From Schistosoma haematobium (Eukaryota > Platyhelminthes > Trematoda > Strigeidida > Schistosomatidae): 64,000 nt of DNA. The first letter of the stretch is position 1, and each line of letters starts with the position of its first letter. The notes under the pieces are model-generated. The model saw only the letters and a program-made list of their open reading frames with translations, was not told where the DNA came from and made no database searches. The stretch lies in the NCBI RefSeq assembly GCF_000699445.3, contig NC_067195.1:61975591-62039590 (forward strand), in the 5' to 3' direction. This document shows positions 37,496-51,210 of the stretch, piece by piece. Position numbers and translations under genes: made by a program.

Positions 37496-38639
37496 TATTA
37501 TTTTATTTATTCTTTTTCCTTTTCTTAGAAATTAAGATAAGAAAAGCTCCACGACCAAACCATCTAGCTCAGAGAACAAAATTCCACCAAGAAGAAATTT
37601 AAGTCTGATTTCAGCCATATTGATTGTTTTTCTTTCATTTTTTAAAAAAAAGGGAATTTTCTACCAAAGTTTTGTTTGTAGTTTTTAGTCAGAAGAAATA
37701 TACTTATTTATCTTTTTAAATCAATAAAATGTTTTGAAAATAATCGATGAATTAAAAAATAATATAAAATAGGACAAGTGAACTTAGTAACTAACATATA
37801 TATATATATATATATATAATAGAAATACTCCCTTTTTCACTCTGCATGGATATTCATAAAACATTCCTACTATTATTTATCTCATTTACATAAATTCTTT
37901 AAAAATCAATTTATTGTCTAGATGATTTTCTATACTATAGTTAGTTAATTTATTATGTTCTCCTATTGTAATGATTATCCATTCTTTTGAATTGCCATCC
38001 CCTAGTTGATTTCAAAATAGATACAATTCAAATGTAAACATTTTGTTTTAATCTATTCTGATAACCTAGAATATTTTTAATACATATAAACAAATATAAA
38101 TGTAATGATAATATATTGGTTGTTATAACAACTATAGTGGAATAAAGGACAAAGGACATTTTAATTAAGTTAAACAAATGAAAGTACATATAATAATGAA
38201 GTAATAGAAATAACATATCTCTAATGTTAAAATTTCTTTATATAACTGACATTACACAGTGTTTATGGTAATAATAATTTTTTTTAAAAACGGGAAAAAA
38301 TGAATTAACCTAAAACTTTCAGTCTATATGGATACATATAGAAATATATGAAAATCTTATATAGACAAACTTTTATTCACTCATATACATTTTAAATGAT
38401 ACAAAACTCAATTACAAGTAAAGTTAGATTTAGAAGAAATTTTTTTAGATGTAAAAATATATAACTGAATTGATAAAGATTTCCTGTTTAAGCATATATT
38501 TAGAAAATTTGAAAAAAAGAAGTAAAGCTTAAGGATAATAAGAAACATTGTTTTCTTCATTATTCATATCAGAAACCAGATAGATCGTTATCTGAATAAT
38601 GTGAAAGATAGCTCTTGAGCATATTAGGATTTTTGATTG

Positions 38640-38835
38640 AAATCATGAGTACATTGAACCTAAACCACCATGGAAAACCTGGAAGCATCGGATAGCCGTT
38701 TCGTCCTAGTATGGGACTCCTCAGCAGTGCGCATCCACGATCTCGCACCCCGCGAGATTCGAACCCAGGACCTAGCAGTCTCGCGAGACTGATTTCAATC
38801 AAAAGCTTAACAATCTCCACAATCCTTAGACTCAT
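38640..38835 (-). mobile_element. Hammerhead SINE 3' half ending in inverted tail-like sequence
   Basis: The minus-oriented hammerhead has core CTGAGGA, stem II and GAAA intact; stems I and III carry mismatches and the triplet is ATC. The B-box (GCGAGATTCGAACCCAGGAC on the plus strand) is well kept. After about 38785 the sequence switches to GATTTCAATCAAAAGC and AATCTCCACAATCC, resembling a plus-oriented tail. Confidence 0.75.
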
Positions 38836-41263
38836 ATTAGGATTGTTGAATTCATTTATAATGGATGTCTCATATGTTTGCTAATACTGAGAACTAAGAG
38901 TAAAATAATTGATTAAATTGTTAATTTTCCCGGTAATATAATAAAAGTTTACTACGAGACTCGCTTAATATTATTACGCTCGATGTCGGAGTTATGAAAT
39001 TAATCTTTACAAGATGTTTTTTAGTGTGTGCCGATATTTTTTCATATTTATATCTACACCGTATAAATCTATGATCATTAGTTATTATTTAGATCTGATG
39101 AAACAGTTCACAAAACGTTATACGAATGAATCACTATCAAGTTAACAGTCACTTTATTTTAAGTCTACTATAAGTGTATCAATATAAATGAAACTCCTTA
39201 TATGGTTGGTGTGTTTGAAGTAATGCAGGTCGTTGTGTACGAAAATTCAAGAATTTACATCTCCCAAAACAGTTTATTGAAATAAAAGAAAATAATGTGA
39301 TAAAATGTAAATTTACTTAAAAATTATTGATGACTACAGAACACTTAACAGTTATTTAGTTCCACTTATTTTAAGCCGCTTTGAAGATTTTATCTTGGAC
39401 TGGTATATTTCAGAGGTATAACATTTTCATCAGACTGATGTAAGGAGATTTCGATTTCAGAGTATTTTTCTTTTCAGACGTCCAAATTAATTCTTAAAAA
39501 AAATTTAATGAAGTGATGCAGATTTGAGACTCTAATGGAATTAGTGAGTTCACTGAAATAGGTTGTTTTGGATAGTATCATCACCTAATTCTATATGAAA
39601 TAGTTTAATCAGAAATTTTAACTAACCTTTATTTCAATGATATATAGACAGTATAAAAAAAGAAAGCAAATATATGCTCAATTTAATATAATTACACATG
39701 TGAGAGAATATTTCAACTCTATTATAAATCTATGTTGTATCCCTTTCAGTAATTGTCATTAGTACATATATAAAGTAGTTTGTTATTCGGTGAAAATGGT
39801 CTCATATGTAGGATCGTTTGGTTATATTGAAAATTGCATATACAACAAATGTACACAAACCATCAGTGAAGGCAGTTTAAATATTTGAGTATTTTTACTA
39901 TTGTACACTTTGAAGATAACTGTAAAAAATATTTGATAAATACTAGTAATTCCGTTACCCTGTTTCAATATGCCAAACTACGACATGATGCTCAACGATT
40001 TCGTTACTAATAGGACTTTCTGACGAAAGCCACTTCCAGCTTAACACAATCCTTTAATGTTATCATTAAAAAAACGAATATCTCATTGTTATCAGGAAAT
40101 TTTTTCAAACAGTCTACCAATATTGACTGGAGCTGAGTGAGTTTAATATTTAATATAAGCTATGATGTTAAATGCTTCATGTTTTAAGATCTACCCGAAA
40201 ATAATGCTATCGACAACAATTATACTTATGTGAACAAAAATTATAGTAATAAGGCTAAACTGGCAATGATGAACATGTACAAGAGATAAACGTAAAGTAG
40301 CACTGTAGTGCCGAATAACTCAGGCGGACAGATCAATTTACTGTTTAATGTGAAATTACAAAGTGCTTTCGTAAAATATGAAAACTATATATTAAATATA
40401 TAATTTGTACATATTTCATCACTTATCCTTCACATACTTCATGATTCTTTCAATTCTGTTGTTATTACAATAACTCTCTGCTTCCCTTTCTATTCTTTTC
40501 AGTCGGATCTTCTCAATCTTTTGCTGGCATGCATTTCGCTTCCTATTGGTGCTACATACTACTTATATTTGTCAGCATAAGTAGAGTACACTACAGCACG
40601 TCGTGAAATATAGCATTATTTATGAAAAAGGAATAAAAGTCAGAAATATGGATAAATGTGCTAGACTTATATTTTGTGAATTATTAGGACGTGATGGTGT
40701 ACAATTGAAAATGGACAGTGCTTATCCCCTACGTTTTAAGGTGCGAGTTTTTGAACTCACAGTCTGTATGATTTCATTTATGTCTTCGAAAAAGCACTAT
40801 GTTGACTACTTTTTAGATAAATTTATCAGTAAGTTGGATGCTGATAACACACTTTATATTCTTGAATAGCTGTCACTGATATCTAATTAGTTAAATGTCA
40901 GTGTAACATGATTAGTTCATTCAGAAGCCTTGTTGTAATCTGAATATTAGTAGCTAGTAAGAAGCATTTAATTTTCTTGAGTTACTTGACACAGAAAATA
41001 TTGTTTACAGAATCCGCTAAGTTATATAAACATCCACTACATTATTGTAAATTGAATAGAGTAATAATGACAATTGTAAAAGAACAATGTAATGCATTTT
41101 TAAGGTTATTCGCTATTTTATTGTTTTCATACTAACTTAATTTTATTATCAATAAAATATTCACTAAAAATAAAAAACTTACATCATACCATTTTTTCTC
41201 ATCGACATTTCAAGTAGCAAACAGTGTGTATGACATTAGTTGTAACTAATTTCCATGGCGATA

Positions 41264-41526
41264 ATATAATTTGTGGACGAACCAATCAAGTGTAAGATAA
41301 CAGGTGCCGGATTTTGGTGCAAAATTCACTCATTCATTCGGCTAAATAAATCCTGGCATTATAGCTGATGTCATTTCGTGATGAAAACCCTAAATCTAAT
41401 TCCTCAACTGTAAATCATAATCTTTATCCTTCACACAGGTTTATAAACCTCATTTAGCTCTAGTAAGTAGGTGGATACTCTTAATGTCAGTCTAGCGTCA
41501 CTCAAAGGTCGTCCACAAATTATAGT
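41264..41526. mobile_element. MITE-like unit with perfect 15-bp inverted ends
   Basis: TATAATTTGTGGACG at 41266 is matched by its reverse complement ending at 41524. Reading the outermost TA as a duplicated target gives a unit starting TAATTTGTGGACG. The interior is non-coding and less AT-rich than the flanks. It fits a non-autonomous DNA transposon with TA target preference. Confidence 0.6.
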
Positions 41527-42067
41527 CTCAACATTCTCGTTTCTGATATTTCTATTTGAAGCCCAAATTAATCATTTTAAATTAAAAAACGTAGAAAAAT
41601 AATTCAGTTTAGGATTTCAGTATTTTGAAGTAACGTAAATAAGATTCCTCTAAATATGTTACTAATGTCTCCATACAAGAATCATACTAATCATAATGAA
41701 TTGATCAGTCTAGTATTAAATAGATATGTAGAAAAAAATTAACAGGCAAAGTAATAATAATCCCAAAAAAATTACGAATGGAACAAAGCAAGAAAGACAT
41801 TAGTCTAGAATGCAACAAAATGTAAATTTTTATGAAATGATTGTTTATTAAGATGCTAATGGTCTGTAGACAATGGACATAGATTTCTATTGATAAACAG
41901 AAATAAGTGAAGAAAATCCACGGATGTCAGTGTCTGATAAAATTTGCTTCAGGTGGCTCTTTAGAGACTCTTCTCATCCTCACTCTTTATCCCTTCCAGT
42001 ACAAAATCTTTTATACATATGTGCAAACAGTTTCATAGAATACATAAATTATGGTTTGCAGTAAAAT

Positions 42068-42275
42068 TCAATAAGCGCGGTCCATCCATTACGAGACTCG
42101 TCAGCTGGGTTCGCCTGGATCCCAGTATCGATGATCACATTTATACATGAACCCAGTACCCTTTGAATCAAACGCTGTACATGTTATCCACTGGGATACA
42201 GGTACATCCAGATGATGAGTCTCGAATAGGAAGAGACGCACATCTTAAGTTCCATTATTAGTCACAATCTTTTCA
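42068..42275. mobile_element. SM-alpha foldback copy with two broken hammerheads
   Basis: A minus-oriented part carries CTGACGAGTCTCG but has lost GAAA. It runs through a B-box-like segment and the remnant of TAGCTAAGTGG (seen as the reverse complement), then joins directly to a plus-oriented hammerhead region near 42206. That second region has ATGATGAG in place of CTGATGAG and GAGA in place of GAAA. The ribozyme ends point outward on both sides. Confidence 0.75.
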
Positions 42276-42700
42276 TGAGAACTTGTGAAAATAGCTATGT
42301 CAAAGCAATCCGTACAATTCACATGTATCAAAACTCATTTAAGACTATCAAAAACTTGATAACTCAAAATCATGCAGATTGGAATATGTACAGATACACG
42401 TACACGAATTATCTGGTATCAATTACAATGGAGAACTATAACAAGTCAACTAGCTGACTGATTGATTGACTGACAGATTATTGAATTAATTTAACGAATT
42501 AAAGAAAGTAGTAGATTTCAGTCATGAAATTTTACAGTAGATTTTATTTATCATGGATTTCTTCATCATATATTTTCATCACCGATTTCGTTTACATTTT
42601 CATCAATAATTTCTATGTGGATCAGTCTCGCTAACAAAAAGTGTCATTAAGAATAAATGTTTACAGTAAAAGGAGGATAGAAAGGAAAAGAGCTTTTTTC

Positions 42701-42719
42701 AGAGAGAGAGAGAGAGAGT
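42701..42719. repeat. (AG)n microsatellite
   Basis: About nine AG units. A shorter one lies near 51126-51140. Confidence 0.9.
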
Positions 42720-43674
42720 GAGTTAGGAGGTGAGAAGTAAACTAGCAGAATTAGATTACCGTGAGCATTTTTTTGTCAGATGCACACACACAGAAATAGC
42801 ATAATTAGAATTTAAACCGACCCGAATGTTAGTTAAGTAGGCCGTAAACAAGCTAGAAAAACGACCAAAAAGTGGATAAATGTAAAGGTGCAAAACGACG
42901 AATATTTTCAAGGTTTTATGAAGATATTAAAAAGAAATATTCAATTAATTAATCCGAGTTATTATTAGTCCACTTCACTTAGAAATGCATTAAATTAAAC
43001 AGAGAGACGAAATATGACTAAAATAATTTTTAAAGAAATAGCTATTTTTAAAGTGATTCGTGACTCCAAGTATTAAATGAGATTGAGTAATAATCAGGAG
43101 GTTATTATTATCCTTTAACAATTTTCATGATTATTATTCGGTCATTATTATGACCTTTATGTTTTTCTTTTTTTTCTTCATATTTGTCAAGCGGACAATT
43201 ATCCTTCGTAATTGTGATCCGTAAATTACTTTCACCTCTGTATTCCTCTGTAATCCCCTGATTATTACGCAACCTCATTTTTATATTTAGAGTTTCAAAC
43301 CACTTAATGATACAATCTTCTCTATTCTTTTATAAAAATATATTCACCAAAACAGTATTATTATTAAAAAGTCTATTATATTTTGCAATACATCGATTTG
43401 CTTTCAAGTAAGTATAAGAACTCAGTAACAAGATATTTGTAAACATTATTTCAGTAAACAAATAATAATGTTTAAGAAGACTTAAAAGGGACTCAGCGAG
43501 GAAAACCTTTATCACTTGCCTGTAAACTAATTTTTGAACTTTTTCGTCAGCCATTGAACTATTACATAAATTTATCTCAATATTCGTTTTTCTCTTAAAA
43601 CAATTTTTAGTATAACGCGATGTTAGGTTTTTTCTTCAATATTTCATTACTTTATTGAAATCACGGACCTTTCG

Positions 43675-43975
43675 ATGCTAAACCACGGTTAAAAACCTGG
43701 AAGGGCTAGAAGGCCATTTCATCCCAACATAGGACTCATCCATGATTCCTCACGCGGGACTCAAACCCAGGACCTCCAATCTCTCGCAAACGCTTAACCT
43801 CTAGAACAGTGAGCCGGTATCCAACGGTGTTATTGTCTAACTTTAACCAATCAATGATGCTGTGTGAGTTTTGAGTAGAGGATCGTGAATACCTAACGTC
43901 AAGGTGTCCCATACAAGGACGAAACAGCCGTCCATCACTTCCAGGTTTTTAATGATGGCTTAGCATTGTACAGCT
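43675..43975. mobile_element. Foldback SINE composite
   Basis: A minus-oriented copy (tail, damaged hammerhead, B-box, A-box, part of the 5' region) is followed from about 43868 by a plus-oriented hammerhead and tail (AAGGACGAAACAGCCGTCC, CTTCCAGGTTTTTAATG). The ends ATGCTAAACCACGG and CAATGCTAAGCC (reverse complement of the right end) form an inverted terminal pair. Both cores are broken. Confidence 0.75.
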
Positions 43976-46900
43976 TAAATGAATTGCATAGGCGAAAAGA
44001 AAACTTTATTTGATGAAAAACTTAATTATACGATGAATTTATTTTGTTAATTAATAGATCTATGGAATAATTTTGCGAAAATTTAGTCGACAATAAGTCA
44101 TAATATTTGTGACCCCCCTTGAAATAAAAGCAAAAGTAAGTAATACTACCTTAAAAATATTAATTGAGGTCGAATTCTCTTCTTTAAATCCAACCTCAGT
44201 ATTAAGGACAAACAATACAGGGAAGTGAATAAAATCATTTTTAGTTTAATTTGTTTGACTTAATTAGAAGTTCAGATAGTTCCGTATTCCATTATCTTTT
44301 TATTTGCCAATGTTTACTCTTGAATAGACATTATTTTTAACAAAAACAGCAAACTCTGATAACAAGACATTTAAGGGTTCTCCATCTGATAACAGTTAAT
44401 GACAAAAACCACGTCAAATAAAAGTGAAGTAAATCCAAACATTTTAAAATCTGAATTTAAGATCTTTGTCATGTATTAATTGAATAGCTTTATAAACAAT
44501 TTATTTGTTTAACCAGTGTTAATAAATATTTACAAAAATTATAACAACGTTTTCTGTGTCGGGGTAAATGGGGTTAACTCAACTATGTACAACTAACTAC
44601 AACAACCCCTCCCTCTTTTTAATATTTTGATATGCTTCAAAAATTGGAGTACAGTTTTATGCATATATTTATTACGTTCAAAGAAGGTCGTTTTGATTAC
44701 TAACGAAAAACTATTACATTAATCGATGAACAGGAGTGCTTGATGTAATTATTTCATCGCCGATATGTATATATGTATATCGGTTTGTGAAATGTCGGAT
44801 GTGAAGATCTTAGCAACATTTCTGAATGATTTCGGTGGAGTTTCGATGGTCGAACTAGATAGTTTATTCATGGAGATTCTATTATTTCCCTTAACATTAC
44901 AGTCAGCACAAATTGCAAGCAAATGTGAGGTTTTCAAATTTTCTCTGCGTATTCATTTTACTTGTTTTCTCCCTTCAGCCTGATTCTTAATCTTATATAG
45001 GTCATTAATTTTCCTAACTGGCTGATGAACTGGGTAGATTATGGTGTGTTTCTTGTAAGTCGTACGTGGAGAAAAATTAGAATATCTTAATTTCATTAGA
45101 AGTGTGTTGTTGAGAAGAATAATGAAAACTTCCTGAACTAAACATAATTCTCAGAGAACAAATCTCCACCAGAATCATCCGCATGAACTGAAAATACTCA
45201 CTACCATCTTTAAACTTCTGAATAATGCTACCTGAATCTTTATAAGCCTAGTTATTTAATTTGTTTTCTCTTATTATTTTAATTAAGGAGTTTACAGCTT
45301 GAGGTTATCTTATTCATCTGTGCGAACCTATGTTTTGCCTATGCTGTTTGAATTGTGTTACTTAATATGCCCGCTCACTAATCTTTTCCTATGTATCATG
45401 ACGTTAATAAATGGTAATTAATGTCACATAGTACCGTCCTTTATGGTATTCATCCTTTATCATTCGATTCAAAATTCAGTCACTATGTCGGAAACCTCAA
45501 CATCAAGCTACGATTTTTGTGATATTTAGTGATTAAAAATCACTTAATATAAAGCCACACAACATAGGTTTTGAGCTAGTCAGCAGTTGTAACCATATCT
45601 TATTAATAACCGCCAGAAGATCGAAGTATTTGGATCAGTTTTCAATGTTCATAAAATTCTAGTTTGAACATCAGTTTATTATTAATTTTACCATCATTTT
45701 GTTTGTTGGTACTATAAAAATTTGCTTTTTCAGTTTGTGAACCAGACTGTTTCAATCATAAACTTTTTGTAAACCCTACATTTGTTACTATAATACACTT
45801 ATATAAGACACCGAAGTTACATGGAAATTCTTCATAAAAGAATAAGTAACAAATACCATATCACATTGACTTAGTAGTGAGCATTTTATGATAAGTCATT
45901 TTATCAATTTTCACTAAGGTATATTTGATGGAATATATTATCTACAGAGTTAGTGATATTATTTACCTTAATATCATAGTTAGAGACACATACAATTACT
46001 GACTTATTAATCTTAAGGTTTTATCAATCGGTTAGAGTTTACAGTGAATAACAACTGGTTAGCTAACGTACAGAATGCGTAGAATTAGTTGGGTATATAG
46101 CAGAGAACAAATATATTTTTCACCTAGTTAAAATTGTAGTTTGAAAGTGTATAAGTTTTTCATTCGAAATGTATCTGTCCTTCTAGTTGATTCAATTATA
46201 TTCCATTTGTTATTGAGATATCAGGTTCCATAAATAATTCATTACTACAGTTAGTTGTTGAAATTAAACTAAACGTTCACAATTAATATTTCTTAATAAT
46301 TTACTCATAAACTATCAAGAAGTCATACGAATAGAACGTTCCCTATCTTCCTCTCACTTGTTTGTTTTTGTTAAAAAGGCGGAAAATTTGTAATTTTTAA
46401 TGTGGATTAGAGTGATAGAAGGATAGAAATGAAGGAGAAAAAATGGTATGTGCGTGTGTGGGTGAGTGTATATAAAAGACAGCAAGTAGAATATTAAACA
46501 AACTGACCAAGTGAATGCTTAAGAATTTAACGCAATTATGTAACATTAATAATTGCTCCCTTTCTTCTTATTCTTCTTCTTTAAAGTCATGATCAGTTGG
46601 ACAAACGAAAAGAAAAGGAGGAAAATAAAATGTATTCCAATATAAACGGAATCAATAATTATGAAAATTTGTTTATTTATATTTCGCTCTATTAGTACTA
46701 CTACTGTTACTAGTAATAGTAATACTACAATATTTTTATGAATCATATTATTATAATGCAAAATAGTGATTACACGGGTAATGATTATTATAATGGTAAC
46801 ATATTTGTACACTTTGTTTCATAGGTTAATGGGTATGATAGGAAATGAGATGAAGAATGTGAATGAAAATCTGTAATTAGATTTGACGGTTTGATGGGGA

Positions 46901-48184
46901 AGAAAAAATCGGTATAATTTAAAAATCCTATTTTCAACATGACGAATTTAAGTTAAAATCATGGATTATTATGGTATACTCACCAATCACGAGACCTGGA
47001 AATTCCATTCGTTTTCATCATCAATGAAACAAATGCTTCCTCAATAGTCTTTAGTTTTCACTCGTTTCTAGCTGATCTCATTTCATGATGTAAATAACTA
47101 AGATCTGGCTTTAACTATGAATATTTTTACTCACCATACATTTACATACAATCGTGTGCGACACTTATAAAGGAATTGAAGAACAAAAATGAATCGATGT
47201 ACATACACATATCAGCTCAGTCAGTTAAGAGTAAGTTATCTTGAATCTACAGAAAATTGCTTTAATAAAGTAACAAAATGTTGTGATTCACGTCAAATAA
47301 CTGTTTAGTTAAGATGTTTCAAGTCGTTTTTTTATTGTTAATAAGATATTAAATTAATATTATGTATGTTTTATTGTTCGAATCTAGGACACTGTTTAAA
47401 TAATACAGATATGGTGAAAACATCTATTTGAATAGACTTATTTGCTTTACATTCTATTGTTAATCATTATTATACTTATAAAATAGAATAAAATACAAAG
47501 TAAATTTCAATGATTCGATCAGATTTTATAGTTTTTATCAACAGTTGATGTCAGCTAGAGTACCACTGTGTGAATATTGGAGCATTTGTTTATATAATTC
47601 TGAAGTACCATTAAACGAATCTAATTAATATTTATTCCTAAATGTTCAGTCCTGACAATACAACGAACAAAATACTCCCCATAATACTTCACATCATTAT
47701 GGGATTGTTTGTTTGTTTGATATTTTAACGTTGTTATTACTAAAAAAAATCACACAGCAACTCTATTTCATTTTTATAGGAACATCATAAATAATAATAA
47801 TAATATAAATTGTGCCTAAGGGGATTTGAATACATGCCTACCTGGATACACATACGTACATTCATACAAATAAAAACAAAAGGGATAATGAAAATGGACA
47901 AGACAGTGTTAATTAATCAGGTCATTTTATTATTCTTATTGAGATTTACTGCAATAGAAAAAAATTTTGTAATCGTTTTAGTTGGTTATTGCGTTTATAA
48001 CATAGTTATTAACATAATTGACTGGTAAAGAAAAATTTTTGCTACTATAATTTAAACCACTTTTAGTGGTAGAAGTATATCCTGCCAAGTATGCTTTCAT
48101 AAAGAATGGTACATAGGTAGAAAAGAAAAGTTTACGCCAATTCTAACAGTAGAAATATAATGTTTAACTGTCAACTTTAATTAA

Positions 48185-49035
48185 TCAAATTCCGAATGTA
48201 GATCTTCTAGGGTTAATGCCCGCCCCAAGCTTGGGCAAAAGAGGAGAAGAAGAAGAAGACATCAATTAACAACAGTCGGACAACAGTAGGGAAAATCAAC
48301 ACACTGGTTGAACATATAGAAGCAAACGAGAGAGTAAAGAGGAACATTAGAGCCATCAAGCGGAAATACGTAGAAGACCTAGCAATGACAGTGGCGAAAC
48401 GTTGCAACAGAAAGAAGTATGAGACAACTATATGATACAACGAAGAAACTAGCAGTGAAATAAAGTAAAGTAGAGCAGAGCCACCAGTCAAGGACAAAGA
48501 AGGCAAGCCTGTCACTGAGATTTAAGAACTACAGAGCCGATGAGTGAGCACTTTGAAGAACTGTTGAATAGACTAGCCCCACTGAACTCATCAGGCATCA
48601 AAGCAGCATCTACAGACATTCCTATAAATGTAATACCACTAACAATCGAAAAAATTAGCATGACCATCAGACAAATCAAGTTTGGGGAAGCAGCAGTACC
48701 TGACAATACACCAGCAGAAACACTGAAGTAAGACATAGAAGTAGCTGCAAATATGCTCCGCATCGTTATTATTAAGATTTGAGGAGAGAAATAAGTGACA
48801 ACAGACTGGGAAGAAGGATACCTCATCAAGATTCCGAATGAAGGGTAACACCAACCGAATCACATTTAATGGAGAAATTCTCGAGGAGGTGGAAACCTTC
48901 ACGTAACTGTACAGCATCATCGACGAACAAGGAGAATCTGATACATATGTGAAGGCAATGACAGCATTCCTACAACTGAAGAACGTATGGAACTCAAAAT
49001 AACTGTCAGACAGTTCTACTGTGCGGAACTAAGGC
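48185..49035 (+). pseudogene. SR2-like (RTE clade) relic with internal deletion
   Basis: On the plus strand: ANERVKRNIRAIKRKYVEDL, then SEHFEELLNRLAPLNSSGIK, IRQIKFGEAAVPDNTPAETL, TDWEEGYLIKIPNEG, and immediately TNRITFNGEILEEVETFT, SIIDEQGESDTYVKAM, FLQLKNVWNSK. In intact SR2-type reverse transcriptases, several hundred residues including the catalytic (Y/F)ADD lie between these blocks. Here they are joined near 48845, so the enzyme core is gone. Less AT-rich than the surroundings. The start lies at an AAGAAG tract. Confidence 0.8.
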
Positions 49036-50167
49036 TATGAACCTTCTTCTTTTTTAAAAACACCGTGTAACCAACAGGCGTTTTCGGATCTTATGTGGTT
49101 ATTATATATGGTTCGTTTATATAGTTTCTGAATGAAAGTGGAAAGAATTACTTTTGTGACTGTACATCTGTAACCTAGTTAAATGAGCTGTTTAATAATA
49201 ATCACGGTAGCTGAAAATTTTTAACTCCAGTTGAGATTGAATGAAGTGGTAGAACCAAACATTGAATCAAGCCAATATTTAAATAAATCAAAATGTAATA
49301 TGTCATACATCGCATACGAATGCTAAATCTTAAGAGTATGAGTAAAAATGAATTTGCTACTAACTGTGGTGGTTGATTTCAATCAGTAACAGATTTTCTG
49401 TCTTTGTGAGTGCATCCCAACAATGTCATTGTTTCATGCTATCAAAAACGTCATGGTGGTCATCTAATACCGGCTAAAGTGTTTTGGTTTATACGTATAG
49501 CATCCTTTAAATATCATATTTTCAAGATAGGATCGGTGAAGCAAAGTTTTTTAAATTAAACTCTGACAAGTATTTCGGAAAATATCTGAAATACTTCAGG
49601 AGATATATAAAATTGGTTTACTGTAATTGATTTCAGACTCGCTTTTATACCTTTTCAATCCAAAGATACAGAACGATCATTATCATTCATTAGAAGCTTT
49701 GTTATGAATTTCGAGATTTGATTCAAGTAAATTAAAGTACTGAATTTAATGTACAGTTTTGTAAATATGATAGTAAATTTAAGATTTCTAAATCAATGAT
49801 CAGTTGAAGATTTTGTTTTACTATGAATTCTGAACTTGTTACATTGGATCACTGAAAGATCAAACTGAAATATTCGAATCTAAACAAATTTCACTAATTC
49901 ATATACAGTTACGTAACCATCAACTTTTTGTAAAAAAAAAATTACCAACTTCCAAAGTAAATTAATTAATTACCACTGATATATATTATTGAAGTCGCTG
50001 AAAACTTCCCATTATATTCAAACACAATTATATGAACGAAAAATATTCTTCTCAATAATTTCTCATCAGATACTCTACAATTATCTCATATGTAAATTAA
50101 TATTCCATAAAATTGATCAGATTTAAGGCAGAGTACATCATTTGGAAGTTGTAATATGTGAATCAAG

Positions 50168-50363
50168 AATTAAAACACGAAGTTCAGCGAAGGGATCTCT
50201 TTTCAACGAATTTATTATCAAGCTGTACAATCGTATATATATGAAAATCTTGTTTTTGTAAAAGTACTAATTCCGTGAGGAAATGTGAACACAGTTAATA
50301 AAAAAGGTTATAATACTAGATTACGTAATACGAATAATAATAATAGATTTAGTGAATATAATA
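50168..50363. repeat. Terminal inverted repeat, left arm
   Basis: About 196 bases (AATTAAAACACGAAGTTCAG to GATTTAGTGAATATAATA) that recur in inverted orientation at 50743-50949. The two arms are nearly identical except in one short stretch around 50295-50310. Penelope-type elements are known for long terminal repeats in direct or inverted orientation. Confidence 0.85.
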
Positions 50364-50379
50364 AGATGATTAAAATGCT

Positions 50380-50742
50380 TTTGTCGTAATAATTAAAGGT
50401 CATAGAGATGTAAAAAAATAAATAAGGTGATATGATGAGCATTTACGAATAAAACAATGAGAATATAAGACATAAGTAAAGGGGAGAATGCAGTAATAAT
50501 AATAATAATAATAGGATAATCAAAATAATTAAGGCCAAGGTAACGATAACGATAAAACGTACTTCTTTTGTACGCATAGTTCTGGTTTAAGCTCCTGGAT
50601 GGTAAGAGTTCGATACGAAGAAATCGAGGTAGATTTGAACGAATCATATAAACAACCTTAAAATCAAATTGTGGATCTGTAGAATGGTTACAGTCGATTA
50701 AGTGTTCAAGTATAGAACTCCTAACTGCTTTCCTTTCACTCC
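50380..50742 (-). pseudogene. Penelope-like retroelement C-terminus relic, second copy
   Basis: Minus strand: KAVRSSILEHLIDCNHSTDPQFDFKVVYMIRSNLPRFLRIELL in one frame, then after a frame change ELKPELCVQKKYVLSLSLPW. The order and the LCVQK...LSLPW ending match the relic at 23.2-23.5 kb. An AAT tract and AT-rich sequence follow. The relic lies between the arms of an inverted repeat (50168-50363 and 50743-50949). Confidence 0.65.
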
Positions 50743-50949
50743 TATTATATTCACTAAATCTATTGCTGTTATTCGTATTACGTAATCCAGTATTATAATC
50801 TCTTTATTACGTCATGGTTAATTGTGTTCACATTTCCTCACGGAATTAGTACTTTTACAAAAACAAGATTTTCATATATATACGATTGTACAGCTTGATA
50901 ATAAATTCGTTGAAAAGAGATCCCTTCGCTGAACTTCGTGTTTTAATTT
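50743..50949. repeat. Terminal inverted repeat, right arm
   Basis: Inverted partner of 50168-50363, slightly longer because of extra bases near 50805-50818 (TTATTACGTCATGG). No CTGANGA...GAAA hammerhead was found in either arm. Confidence 0.85.
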
Positions 50950-51208
50950 TAATGTTTAAATGGGAATTATCTGTCAATTGAATCAAGAATTGTTGTTTGT
51001 CATATAAAATCAAATTAAATCGTTAATGTTGGGGCTGACTAATATGAAGTGCTAACTTGAATTAGTTTATAAGTGAAATGAAATTGTGAGATAAATGATC
51101 GGAATAAATATGGTCAACATGGAGTGAGAGAGAGAGAGAATACGAATTAGTCAAGAATTAGCAGATAGGGTTGGATGCTGAATCAATTTCTAAAAAAGGT
51201 TATCAAGT

Positions 51209-51210
<2 letters not shown>

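Noticed and set aside
40603..40869. 88-codon plus-strand frame starting at GTG
   Set aside because: Composition is less biased than its neighbours, but no family is recognised and no splice sites or start context support it.
44749..44983. Overlapping frames on both strands
   Set aside because: Neither matches a known protein, and mutual antisense frames in AT-rich DNA are expected by chance.
48213..48920. Three minus-strand frames of 93-105 codons
   Set aside because: They are antisense shadows of the SR2-like relic read on the plus strand.
50168..50949. Hammerhead inside the Penelope-like terminal repeats
   Set aside because: No CTGANGA with a correctly spaced GAAA was found on either strand by eye.
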